A DNA stretch of 13,012 nt from DASULK01 sp036381835. Its GTDB lineage: Bacteria; Actinomycetota; Actinomycetes; Mycobacteriales; Micromonosporaceae. The translations under genes were made by a program, and so were the position numbers. The stretch spans positions 1 to 13,012 of the forward strand of contig DASVCA010000185.1 of NCBI GenBank assembly GCA_036381835.1, given 5' to 3'. Position 1 is the first letter of the stretch. Every line of letters begins with the position of its first letter. Below, in pieces: positions 7,069-13,012 of the stretch. Below the pieces are notes generated by a model. It was given only the letters and a program-made list of their open reading frames with translations. It was not told the origin of the DNA and did not search any database.

Positions 7069-7076
7069 CTCCTTCC
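7069..7076 (-). promoter_or_regulatory. Ribosome binding site of the 115-residue gene
   Basis: GGAAGGAG on the minus strand, four bases before the ATG at 7064. It fixes the start downstream of the hairpin at 7093-7134. Confidence 0.65.
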
Positions 7077-7092
7077 TCGGCGCTCGACACAA

Positions 7093-7134
7093 GCGGGAGG
7101 CCCGCGCCCACGATCGTGGGCGCGGGCCTCCCGC
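7093..7134 (-). terminator. Perfect 42-base palindrome, probable terminator of the Bax-type gene
   Basis: Bases 7093-7113 and 7114-7134 are exact reverse complements (21+21, no mismatch). As RNA this gives a GC-rich stem of about 19 base pairs with a GAUC loop. It starts 13 bases after the Bax-type stop on the minus strand and ends 28 bases before the ATG of the 115-residue gene. Downstream on that strand comes TTGTGTC, so there is hardly a U-tract, as is common for actinomycete terminators. Confidence 0.75.
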
Positions 7135-7147
7135 ACGCGCAATCCGT

Positions 7148-7960
7148 TCAGTCCTCACCTTGGAAGTAGCTGATCAGGCGCAGCACCTCCAGGTACACCC
7201 AGACGAGGCTGACCACGATGCCGAACGCGGCGGTCCAGGCGTAGCGCTGTGGCAGGCCCAGCCGCACGCCCTCCTCCACCTCGTGGAAGCTGAGCACGAA
7301 GCTCAGCGCGGCGATCACGATCACGACCAGGCTGAAGCCGATGGCCAGCGGGCTGCCGTCACGCAGGCCGGTGTTGATGCCGAACAGCGCCAGCACCAGG
7401 TTGATCAGCATCACGGCGAACACGCCGATGATCGCCGCGGTGACACCGCGGACGAACTTCGGGGTGGCCCGCACGGCCCGGACCTTGTAGAGGGCGGCCA
7501 TCAGGAAGAAGACCGCGAAGGTGGCGATCACGGCCTGGAGCACGATGCCGTCGTAGAGGGATTCGAACGCCCTGCTGACCATGCCGAGGAAGACACCCTC
7601 GACGATCGAGTAGGCGACGACCAGCGCCGGGTTGGCGACCCGCGAGAACGAGATGATCAGGCCCAGGACGAGCCCGACCATGGCCGCGCCGATCCAGGCC
7701 ACGCCGGTCAGCGCGTCCGGCACCAGCACCCAGGCGGCCGCCGCGCTGACGGCGAGGATGCCGAGCATGGTCACGGTCTTGACGACGACGTCGTCCAACG
7801 TCATCGGCGTAACGGTGGGCGGCGCGGCCGGATAGCCCGCCGTCGCCGGGTACGGCTGCTCCGCAGGCTGCCCGTACGGGCCGACGGGCGGGTACCCGGC
7901 GGCCCGCTCCCGCTCAGCCGCCTGGCCGAGCCGGGCCAGCACCGGGTTGGTGGTCTTCAC
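7148..7960 (-). CDS. Bax inhibitor-1/YccA-family membrane protein
   Basis: 270 residues; GTG start (cac at 7958-7960) with GGGAGG seven bases upstream. Residues 22-50 are a Gly/Pro/Tyr/Ala-rich cytoplasmic segment typical of actinobacterial members (YPPVGPYGQPAEQPYPATAG). Then comes MTLDDVVVKTVTML, a motif of this branch, and seven hydrophobic segments at about 62-80, 86-104, 111-131, 139-159, 171-194, 208-226 and 241-265. The acidic SFHEVEEG (224-231) and the closing AFGIVVSLVWVYLEVLRL are also family features. Related BI-1/YetJ proteins are pH-sensitive calcium leak channels and YccA binds FtsH; which applies here cannot be read from sequence. The tRNA-Leu gene lies 114 bases upstream on the same strand. 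A TTGTCA at 8004-8009 might be a -35 element, but I see no good -10. Confidence 0.9.
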   Translation of the reverse strand: MKTTNPVLARLGQAAERERAAGYPPVGPYGQPAEQPYPATAGYPAAPPTVTPMTLDDVVVKTVTMLGILAVSAAAAWVLVPDALTGVAWIGAAMVGLVLGLIISFSRVANPALVVAYSIVEGVFLGMVSRAFESLYDGIVLQAVIATFAVFFLMAALYKVRAVRATPKFVRGVTAAIIGVFAVMLINLVLALFGINTGLRDGSPLAIGFSLVVIVIAALSFVLSFHEVEEGVRLGLPQRYAWTAAFGIVVSLVWVYLEVLRLISYFQGED

Positions 7961-8074
7961 AGTCAGGCCTCCCTTTGCATATTCGGTACGCGTGCGGCGT
8001 ACGTGACAAGACTAAGCCGTTGAGTGACACTCTGGGAGATCCAGTCATCACGCCTGACTGCGAAGTGCCGTGGG

Positions 8075-8155
8075 TGCCCGGGGCGGGGGTCGAACCCGCA
8101 CGCCTTGCGGCAGCCGCTTTTAAGGCGGCCGTGTCTGCCGTTCCACCACCCGGGC
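8075..8155 (-). tRNA. tRNA-Leu, anticodon UAA (reads UUA; bldA equivalent)
   Basis: Read on the minus strand the 81 bases fold as a class II tRNA. The acceptor GCCCGGG (5' end at 8155) pairs with CCCGGGC followed by discriminator A (8075). The D arm is TGGTGGAACGGCAGACAC. The anticodon stem GCCGC/GCGGC encloses CTTAAAA, with anticodon TAA at 8120-8122. The long variable arm is GCC-GCAA-GGC, and the T arm is GCGGG-TTCGACC-CCCGC. Type and anticodon give leucine, codon UUA. CCA is not encoded (the next bases are CCC), so RNase Z and CCA addition are needed. In Streptomyces the same tRNA is bldA, which limits expression of rare TTA-containing genes in development and antibiotic production; a similar role here is inference. 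Confidence 0.95.
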
Positions 8156-8186
8156 GGCCACCGGACCTGTCGCCGGTTGCTTGAAC

Positions 8187-8197
8187 ACCGTAACGGT
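8187..8197. promoter_or_regulatory. Dyad ACCGT-A-ACGGT between the divergent tRNA and membrane-protein genes
   Basis: A perfect 5+5 inverted repeat with one central base lies 32 bases upstream of the tRNA 5' end. On the minus strand it contains TACGGT, which could be the -10 element of the tRNA-Leu promoter; no clear -35 is seen. The whole 94-base gap (8156-8249) must carry both divergent promoters. Confidence 0.25.
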
Positions 8198-8209
8198 TGC
8201 GGGCCGACC

Positions 8210-8240
8210 GCGACACACCGCTGGGCTTCGAACGCTATCG
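8210..8240 (+). promoter_or_regulatory. Possible promoter for a leaderless transcript of the GT-C-like gene
   Basis: TATCGT (8235-8240) would place the transcription start at or next to the GTG at 8250; a partial -35 (GCGACA, 8210-8215) sits 19 bases upstream. No Shine-Dalgarno sequence precedes this GTG, which fits leaderless translation, common in actinobacteria. Confidence 0.35.
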
Positions 8241-8249
8241 TCGGGTCGC

Positions 8250-10100
8250 GTGAGCGCCGACTCCGCCCCGACGCAGACCATCGATCCCGGTACAGACCCC
8301 GAAGCGGACACCGACCCGGTGCGGACCGAGCACCCGACCGGCGGGAGCGGCAGCCCCGCCGACCGGAACGGCTGGATCCGCCGGCACGCTGCGGATATCG
8401 GGATCTGTCTCGGCTTCCTGTCGCTGGCCGGCTGGCTCACACACGGGCTCTGGCCGGACCCGGGCGGCCGGATCATGGCGCTGAATCCGGAGGACCAGGT
8501 CCTCTACGAATGGTTCCTCAGCTACGACGCCCGCCTCCTGCTCGGCGACTTCAGCCTGCTCAGCAACCGACTCAACGCCCCCGACGGGGTCAACCTGATG
8601 ACCAACACCACGGTCATCGCGCTGGGCGCGTTATTCGCCCCGGTGACCCTCCTGTTCGGTGCCCCGATCACGTTCGCCCTGATCGCCGCGGGCAACCTGG
8701 CCGCCACCGCGATCGCCTGGTTCCTGCTGTTCACCAGAACGCTCGGTGCCCGGCGTCCGGCCGCGGCGCTCGGCGCCGGTCTGTGCGGCTTCGCTCCCGG
8801 CATGGTCTCGCACACCAACGCCCACCTGCACATGACCGCGCAGTGGCTGGTACCGGTGATCGTCTGGTTGGTGGTCCGCATGGCGCGGGCCGCCGACCCC
8901 GCCACCGGCAACGCGCGAAGGCTCGCCACCTCGGCGTTGGGTCTGGCTTCGGTGGTCGCGATCCAGATCTTCATCGGCGAGGAGGTGCTCTTCCTCACCG
9001 CGCTCACGCTGCTGCTGCTGACCCTGGGCTACGCCGCCGCGCGCCCCAGCGTCGCCCGGCGGATCCTGCCCGGATTCGCAGCCGGCATGCTGACGGCCAC
9101 CGGTGCGGCGCTGGTGCTGCTCGCCTATCCGCTGTGGTTCCAGTTCGCCGGACCGCAGGGTGTCGCCGACGGACTGTTCAGCCCCGACTATTTCTCGGCC
9201 GACCTGGCCAGCTGGGTCGCGCTCGCGCCGCTGTCGCTGGCCGGCACGGCCGAATCGGCGCGGCTGACCACCGGTCCCGCCGAATACAACACCTTCCTCG
9301 GCTGGCCGCTGCTGATCGTCACCTTCGCCGCCGCCGCGTGGCTGCGCCGTAACCCGCTGGTCGTCGCCGGCATGGGCACCGCCGCCGTCATGGCCGCGCT
9401 ATCGCTCGGGCCGACGGTGGTCGTCGACGGCCGGCGAAGCGGACTGCCCGGCCCGTACGCGCTGTTCGTCGACCTGCCGGTGGTGGACGGCGCACTGCCC
9501 ATGCGGTTCGCGCTCGCCGTGATCCCCATCATCGCCACCGTGCTGGTGCTCGCCGTGGATCGGGCGCTGCGCTCCGGGCGGCTCGGTCATCGCCTGGGTG
9601 CGGCCGTGGTGGCCCTCGCCCTGCTGACCGTGTTCCCCACCCCGCTGCCGACCGCTGAACGGCCCGAGCTGCCCGAGTTCATCTCCGGCGGCCACTGGCG
9701 TACCTGCGTCGAGCCGGGCGGGGTGCTGGTCCCGGTGCCGCTGCCGACCCCGCGGGAGCCGTGGCCGATGCGTTGGGGCACCGCCGCCAACGCCGAGTTC
9801 GGGATGCCCGAGGGGTTCTTCATCGGCCCGTACGGCGCCGGCGGCACCGCGTCGATGGGCACCTACCGGCGGCCCACGTCGGCGCTGCTCGCCGAGGTCG
9901 CGGAAACCGCGGTCGTGCCGCCGATCGGCGAACGGGAGCGACGCCAGGCCGCCGACGACGTGGCCTTCTGGGGTGCCTCCTGCGTCGTGCTGGCCGACGG
10001 CACCCCGCGCCTAGAGGTGCTGCAGGCCACGCTCAACGGTCTGTTCGGCCCAGGTGAGCGGGTCGCCGACGCCTGGATCTGGCGCGTGGGGCGCCCCTGA
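8250..10100 (+). CDS. GT-C-like polytopic membrane protein with one TTA codon
   Basis: 616 residues from the GTG at 8250. A TTG at 8181 would extend the frame by 23 codons to within 26 bases of the tRNA gene and is less likely. Residues 1-45 are acidic and disordered. After the first helix (about 48-64) comes an extracytoplasmic loop with NPEDQVLYEWFLSYDARLLLGD and LNAPDGVNL, like the acidic catalytic loop of GT-C glycosyltransferases that use polyprenyl-phosphate sugars. About ten more hydrophobic segments follow to residue 462, then a soluble C-terminal domain (470-616), probably outside the membrane. Transfer of a sugar to a cell-envelope acceptor is the best guess; no exact family is recognised. 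Leu128 is encoded by TTA (8631-8633), while every other Leu codon seen is C-ending, G-ending or TTG, so translation should depend on the adjacent tRNA-Leu(UAA). Confidence 0.85.
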   Translation: MSADSAPTQTIDPGTDPEADTDPVRTEHPTGGSGSPADRNGWIRRHAADIGICLGFLSLAGWLTHGLWPDPGGRIMALNPEDQVLYEWFLSYDARLLLGDFSLLSNRLNAPDGVNLMTNTTVIALGALFAPVTLLFGAPITFALIAAGNLAATAIAWFLLFTRTLGARRPAAALGAGLCGFAPGMVSHTNAHLHMTAQWLVPVIVWLVVRMARAADPATGNARRLATSALGLASVVAIQIFIGEEVLFLTALTLLLLTLGYAAARPSVARRILPGFAAGMLTATGAALVLLAYPLWFQFAGPQGVADGLFSPDYFSADLASWVALAPLSLAGTAESARLTTGPAEYNTFLGWPLLIVTFAAAAWLRRNPLVVAGMGTAAVMAALSLGPTVVVDGRRSGLPGPYALFVDLPVVDGALPMRFALAVIPIIATVLVLAVDRALRSGRLGHRLGAAVVALALLTVFPTPLPTAERPELPEFISGGHWRTCVEPGGVLVPVPLPTPREPWPMRWGTAANAEFGMPEGFFIGPYGAGGTASMGTYRRPTSALLAEVAETAVVPPIGERERRQAADDVAFWGASCVVLADGTPRLEVLQATLNGLFGPGERVADAWIWRVGRP

Positions 10101-10107
10101 TCCGGAT

Positions 10108-10121
10108 CCGACCGCGGTCGG
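10108..10121. terminator. Short palindrome between convergent genes, possible bidirectional terminator
   Basis: CCGACCGCGGTCGG is a perfect 14-base palindrome seven bases after the GT-C-like stop and 16 bases before the end of the convergent NADH dehydrogenase-like gene. It could form a 5-bp stem with a CGCG loop in either RNA. It is short and lacks a U-tract, so the call is weak. Confidence 0.3.
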
Positions 10122-10137
10122 CGCTCGCCCCGCGCCA

Positions 10138-11460
10138 TCAGGCCGAGCCGGCCTCCGCGCGGGGCGTCGCCTCGACGAACTCCTCCCGCGGATCGTGCAG
10201 TTGACCGAGCGCGATCACTTCGCGCTTCAGGAACAGCGCGAGCGTCCAGTCGGCGACCACCCGTACCTTGCGGTTGAACGACGGGATCCGGCTCATGTGG
10301 TAGGTGCGGTGCATGAACCAGGCGAGCCGCCCGGTGGTCTTGATCCCGTACACCTGCGCGACGCCCTGGTGCAGGCCGAGACTCGCCACGCTGCCCGCGT
10401 GCCGATGGCGGTACGGGACGGGCGTGCGCTCGCGCAGCACGAGTCGGAGGTTGTCGGCGAGCCGCCGGGCCTGGCGTACCGCGTGCTGGGCGCTCGGTGC
10501 GCAGTACGCGCCGGGCGGCCCGGCCAGGTCGGGCACCGCGGCGCAGTCCCCCGCGCTCCACGCCCCCTCGACCACCCGGCCGTCGTCTGCCACCTGCAAG
10601 GTCGGCAGGCAGGTGATCCGGCCGCGTTCGTCGCGCGGCAGGTCCGTCTTCTCCAGCAGCGGGGACGGTTTGACACCCGCCGTCCACACGATGGTGTCCG
10701 CCCGGAAGGAGTCTCCGTCGGAGAGCTGCACGAGCCGGTCCACACAGGACTCCAGGCGGGTCTCCAGCCGAACGTCGATGCCGCGCTTGACCAGTTGCTG
10801 CACCGTGTAGGCACCCATGTCCGGGTCCACCTCGGGCAGGATTCGCCGGGTCGCCTCCACCAGCACCCAGTGCATGTCCTCGGGCCGCAGTTCCGGGTAG
10901 TACCGCAGCGCGTCCCGAGCCATGTCCTGCATCTCGGCCAGCGCCTCGATGCCGGCGTATCCGCCGCCGACGAAGACGAAGGTCAGCGCGGCTCGCCGGG
11001 TCGCCGGGTCGCCCGCACTCGCCGCCACATCGAGCCGTTCCAGGACGTGGTTGCGCAGGTAGATGGCCTCGCCGATGGTCTTGAAGCCGATCCCGTGCTC
11101 GCGCAGCCCCGGAATGGGCAGGGTCCGGGAGACCGACCCGGGCGCCACGATGATCTGGTCGTAACGGAGTTCGCGGGGCGGACCGTCGATGGGTTTGATC
11201 GTGACGGTCTTGCGGGCGTGCTCGATCCGGGTCACCGCGGCGGTGATGATCCGGCAGCCGCGCAGGACCCGGCGCAGCGGGACCACCGCGTGCCGGGGTG
11301 AGATGTTCCCGGCCGCGGCCTCGGGCAGGAACGGCTGGTAGGTCATGTGCGGCTGGGGGTCAACGACGATGATCTCCGCCGAACGCAGTCTGCGTGATAG
11401 TCGCAGCGCTGCGTAGAGCCCGACGTGACCGGCGCCCACCACAAGGACTCGGGGCTTCAC
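10138..11460 (-). CDS. Type II NADH dehydrogenase-like FAD/NAD(P)-dependent oxidoreductase
   Basis: 440 residues. The first Rossmann motif VLVVGAGHVG (5-14) binds FAD and the second, FVFVGGGYAGIE (161-172), binds NAD(P)H. IIVAPGS (103-109), TIVWTAGVKPSP (256-267) and WSAGDCAAVP (301-310, FAD) are in their usual places. APSAQHAVRQ (321-330) matches the A-Q-x-A-x-x-Q quinone-site motif of NDH-2 enzymes, and residues 376-412 form the amphipathic or hydrophobic C-terminal membrane-binding region. It would oxidise NADH without proton pumping and pass electrons to menaquinone at the inner face of the membrane; other substrates are possible in this superfamily. The start is GTG (cac at 11458-11460), the only start after an in-frame TAA at 11482-11484; GGAGG lies just one base before it, which is odd. 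Downstream it converges on the GT-C-like gene. Confidence 0.85.
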   Translation of the reverse strand: MKPRVLVVGAGHVGLYAALRLSRRLRSAEIIVVDPQPHMTYQPFLPEAAAGNISPRHAVVPLRRVLRGCRIITAAVTRIEHARKTVTIKPIDGPPRELRYDQIIVAPGSVSRTLPIPGLREHGIGFKTIGEAIYLRNHVLERLDVAASAGDPATRRAALTFVFVGGGYAGIEALAEMQDMARDALRYYPELRPEDMHWVLVEATRRILPEVDPDMGAYTVQQLVKRGIDVRLETRLESCVDRLVQLSDGDSFRADTIVWTAGVKPSPLLEKTDLPRDERGRITCLPTLQVADDGRVVEGAWSAGDCAAVPDLAGPPGAYCAPSAQHAVRQARRLADNLRLVLRERTPVPYRHRHAGSVASLGLHQGVAQVYGIKTTGRLAWFMHRTYHMSRIPSFNRKVRVVADWTLALFLKREVIALGQLHDPREEFVEATPRAEAGSA

Positions 11461-11498
11461 GCCTCCATGATTCCCCGCCCGTTACCGTGGCATGCCTT

Positions 11499-11504
11499 TG
11501 TCAA
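11499..11504 (-). promoter_or_regulatory. Perfect TTGACA hexamer upstream of the NADH dehydrogenase-like gene
   Basis: TTGACA on the minus strand, 38 bases before the GTG at 11460, fits a -35 element. No convincing -10 lies at 16-18 bases; the nearest candidate is TAACGG at 14 bases. It suggests, but does not prove, a promoter separate from the upstream DUF58 operon. Confidence 0.3.
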
Positions 11505-11537
11505 CGCGCGATGTGACCGGAAACGCCCCGTGACGCG

Positions 11538-11554
11538 CCGCACACCGGGTGCGG
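11538..11554 (-). terminator. Possible hairpin terminator after the DUF58 operon
   Basis: CCGCAC-CCGGT-GTGCGG on the minus strand is a perfect 6-bp stem with a 5-base loop, starting on the base after the TGA of the six-helix membrane protein. It has no U-tract. Together with the TTGACA at 11499-11504 it would mark an operon boundary. Confidence 0.4.
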
Positions 11555-12121
11555 TCAATTCTGTCCCCGGTCGACGCCGCCGGCCAGCCGGGCCAGCAGT
11601 ACGGCCGTCCCGGCGGCGGTCGCCAGGCCCGCCAGCGCCGCCCAGGACGACCCGTCACGGGTCGGCCCGGCCAGGTGGAGCAGCAGGACTCCCAGCGCAG
11701 CCGAGCCGAGCACCACGCCGAACGCCCGCAGCACCCAGCGCGCCACCGCCTCCGGTGCGACCACCGCGTCGGCGGGCAGCGCCGCCGCCAACGCGCAGAG
11801 ACTGTGGGCGAGGTAGAGGGCACCGGACAGCCCGAGCAACCGCCACAGCGCGATCGGCTCGTGCGCGGTCGACAGGAGCCAGCCGGCGACCGCGATGAGC
11901 ATCGCCAGGGTCGGCCAGAATCGCCGTGGTCCGATCGCCGGCAGCAGGGCGACCCCCGCCAACAGCAGCCCACTGCGATTACCGAACACCTGAACCGGGT
12001 ACGCGAACACGAACGCCGCCAGCACGGCGGCGAAGATCGCGGCTCGGACGAGCACCGGGATCAGCGTGATCCGGGTCAGCACCGCCAGGGCCGCCGCCAG
12101 CCGGTCGAAGAGGTCTTTCAC
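11555..12121 (-). CDS. Six-helix membrane protein coupled to the DUF58 gene, function unknown
   Basis: 188 residues from the GTG at 12119-12121, which overlaps the TGA of the DUF58 gene (GTGA); an earlier in-frame start at 12199 lies within the DUF58 coding region and is rejected. The sequence is dominated by hydrophobic segments at about 25-45, 51-66, 70-84, 92-115, 130-151 and 158-178, joined by short loops, with a basic amphipathic N-terminus (VKDLFDRLAAALAVLTRI). There are no catalytic motifs. The coupling to DUF58 is the main clue: in actinobacteria DUF58 genes usually stand with a MoxR AAA+ ATPase and one or two polytopic partners in an envelope-related operon. A partner or scaffold role in the membrane is inference. 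Confidence 0.82.
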   Translation of the reverse strand: MKDLFDRLAAALAVLTRITLIPVLVRAAIFAAVLAAFVFAYPVQVFGNRSGLLLAGVALLPAIGPRRFWPTLAMLIAVAGWLLSTAHEPIALWRLLGLSGALYLAHSLCALAAALPADAVVAPEAVARWVLRAFGVVLGSAALGVLLLHLAGPTRDGSSWAALAGLATAAGTAVLLARLAGGVDRGQN

Positions 12122-13012
12122 CGAGTCACCGCCCTGGGCGCGCAGGCCAGTCGCGCGATGTCGCGCAGCACGACGTCCAGGCTGCCGGCCCCGGCCCACG
12201 GCACCACCGGGACCCCGTGCTCACGCAACCGCCCGATGGTGTTCGCCCGTTCCAGCCGCCAGAACCGGTGCGCGAGCTCCGACCAGCTGCCACCGCCAAC
12301 CGCCGCTTGGTGCTGCGACAGGGTGTCGACGGCCACGACGAACCGGCCGGAGCGGGCCAGTCGGGCGAGCATGGCCGCCGATCGGGGGTCGATGAGCGGG
12401 GTGAGGACCACCACCAGCGCGTTCGTTGAGATCAACTGCCGGGCGAAGAGCTGCTCGGGCGGAGCCTGCGCGGCCGGTCGTACGTCGAGCAGCCACTCCA
12501 GCAGGATCAGGTACTGCCGTCGACCGCCGGCCGGGCGCAGGTAGCGTCCGGCCGTACCGTACTCGAGCAGCGACACCCGGTCGCCCCGGTGCAGGTAGTG
12601 CTCGCCAATCGCGGCCGCCGCCCGGACACAGGTGTCCAGCACCGAGGCCGCGCCGTGCACCCCGCCGGATTCACCCGCCTCGGCGAGCACGTCCAGCAGG
12701 AGCACCACCTCGGCGTCCCGGTCGGAGAGGGTCGCCGCTACGTGCAACTGCCGGGCCCGCAGCGAGACCCGCCAGTCGATGCGGCGCAGCCGGTCGCCGG
12801 GGCCGAAGATGCGTACTCCGGCCAGCTCGCCGCCCTCCCCCGGCCGCCGCGAGCGGTGCCCACCCACCAGGCCGGCCGCCCGGGGCATCGCCTCGTCGGC
12901 CCGGAACGGCTCGGTCACCGGGTAGACCCGCGTGCCGAGCACCCCGCTGAGGACCACCCGGCTCACCAGCAGACCGTCACAGGCCACGGCCCGGACGCCG
13001 GCCGGACCCAGC
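12118..13012 (-). CDS. DUF58 protein (5' end outside window)
   Basis: The frame stays open through base 13012; 297 residues are visible before the TGA at 12118-12120. A GTG at 12985-12987 is only internal, since the residues before it (LGPAGVRAV) continue the fold. The DUF58 signature is clear: GVRIFGPGDRLRRIDWRVSLR (the usual form is R-x-Y-x-P-G-D-x-x-R-x-I-D-W-x-x-S-A-R), with the FGPGDRLRRIDW part at 12772-12807. After it comes a von Willebrand A-like half beginning VVLLLDV. The D-x-S-x-S metal site of true vWA domains is not visible there (DVLAEAGES), so metal binding is doubtful. DUF58 proteins usually have two N-terminal membrane helices, which would lie outside the window, as would a MoxR ATPase gene. 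Function is not established; links to envelope assembly and stress are reported for MoxR-DUF58 operons. Confidence 0.88.
   Translation of the reverse strand, partial: LGPAGVRAVACDGLLVSRVVLSGVLGTRVYPVTEPFRADEAMPRAAGLVGGHRSRRPGEGGELAGVRIFGPGDRLRRIDWRVSLRARQLHVAATLSDRDAEVVLLLDVLAEAGESGGVHGAASVLDTCVRAAAAIGEHYLHRGDRVSLLEYGTAGRYLRPAGGRRQYLILLEWLLDVRPAAQAPPEQLFARQLISTNALVVVLTPLIDPRSAAMLARLARSGRFVVAVDTLSQHQAAVGGGSWSELAHRFWRLERANTIGRLREHGVPVVPWAGAGSLDVVLRDIARLACAPRAVTR

Noticed and set aside
7065..7142. Upstream extension of the 115-residue gene
   Set aside because: The added residues are read through the palindromic hairpin, whereas GGAAGGAG directly precedes the ATG at 7064.
8181..8249. TTG start adding 23 residues to the GT-C-like protein
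   Set aside because: It would begin 26 bases from the tRNA 5' end with no ribosome binding site, and the added residues look like non-coding sequence. The GTG at 8250 with a -10-like element is preferred, but not proven.
10054..11301. Plus-strand open frame (415 residues) opposite the NADH dehydrogenase-like gene
   Set aside because: Antisense shadow; the minus strand carries both Rossmann motifs and the quinone motif in order.
1..13012. Mobile elements, CRISPR arrays, toxin-antitoxin or phage genes
   Set aside because: No repeat arrays, terminal inverted repeats, transposase or integrase motifs were seen. The tRNA gene shows no adjacent integrase or obvious attachment-site duplication.

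Overview
The window is very GC-rich, with third codon positions almost all G or C, GTG as a common start codon and tight gene packing. These traits, together with the gene content (an N-acetylglutaminylglutamine amide osmolyte pair, a mycobacterial-type cystathionine beta-synthase, a bldA-like tRNA-Leu(UAA)), point to an actinomycete chromosome, most likely Micromonosporaceae; the family assignment is inference. I see no mobile element, CRISPR array, phage gene or obviously foreign block. No gap between genes exceeds about 180 bases.

Left part (1-4135). Three genes run rightward: the C-terminal part of an ATP-grasp ligase of the NAGGN (N-acetylglutaminylglutamine amide) osmoprotectant system, an M42-family metallopeptidase that overlaps it by ATGA, and ribonuclease Z (rnz). 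The rnz gene runs tail-to-tail into cbs (cystathionine beta-synthase), with 41 shared bases.

Middle part (4136-7960). A small DUF1232 membrane protein (leftward) is divergent from a translationally coupled pair of paralogous SGNH/GDSL hydrolases (rightward). The second paralogue has His in place of the usual Asn in the GxND block. A 115-residue protein of unknown function and a Bax-inhibitor-1/YccA-type membrane protein follow on the minus strand, separated by a perfect 42-base palindrome that is probably the terminator of the Bax gene.

Right part (7961-13012). A tRNA-Leu with anticodon UAA (equivalent to Streptomyces bldA) lies on the minus strand, divergent from a 616-residue GT-C-like membrane protein. 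That membrane gene holds the only in-frame TTA codon I can find in any gene of the window, so the gene next to this tRNA gene is the one that needs it. A type II NADH dehydrogenase-like flavoprotein, a six-helix membrane protein and a DUF58 protein (cut by the window edge) follow on the minus strand; the last two overlap by GTGA.

Overall this is mostly conserved core-type chromosome. No clear new multi-gene system is visible. The features most worth a second look are the tRNA-Leu(UAA)/TTA-gene pair and the altered active site in the tandem SGNH hydrolases.
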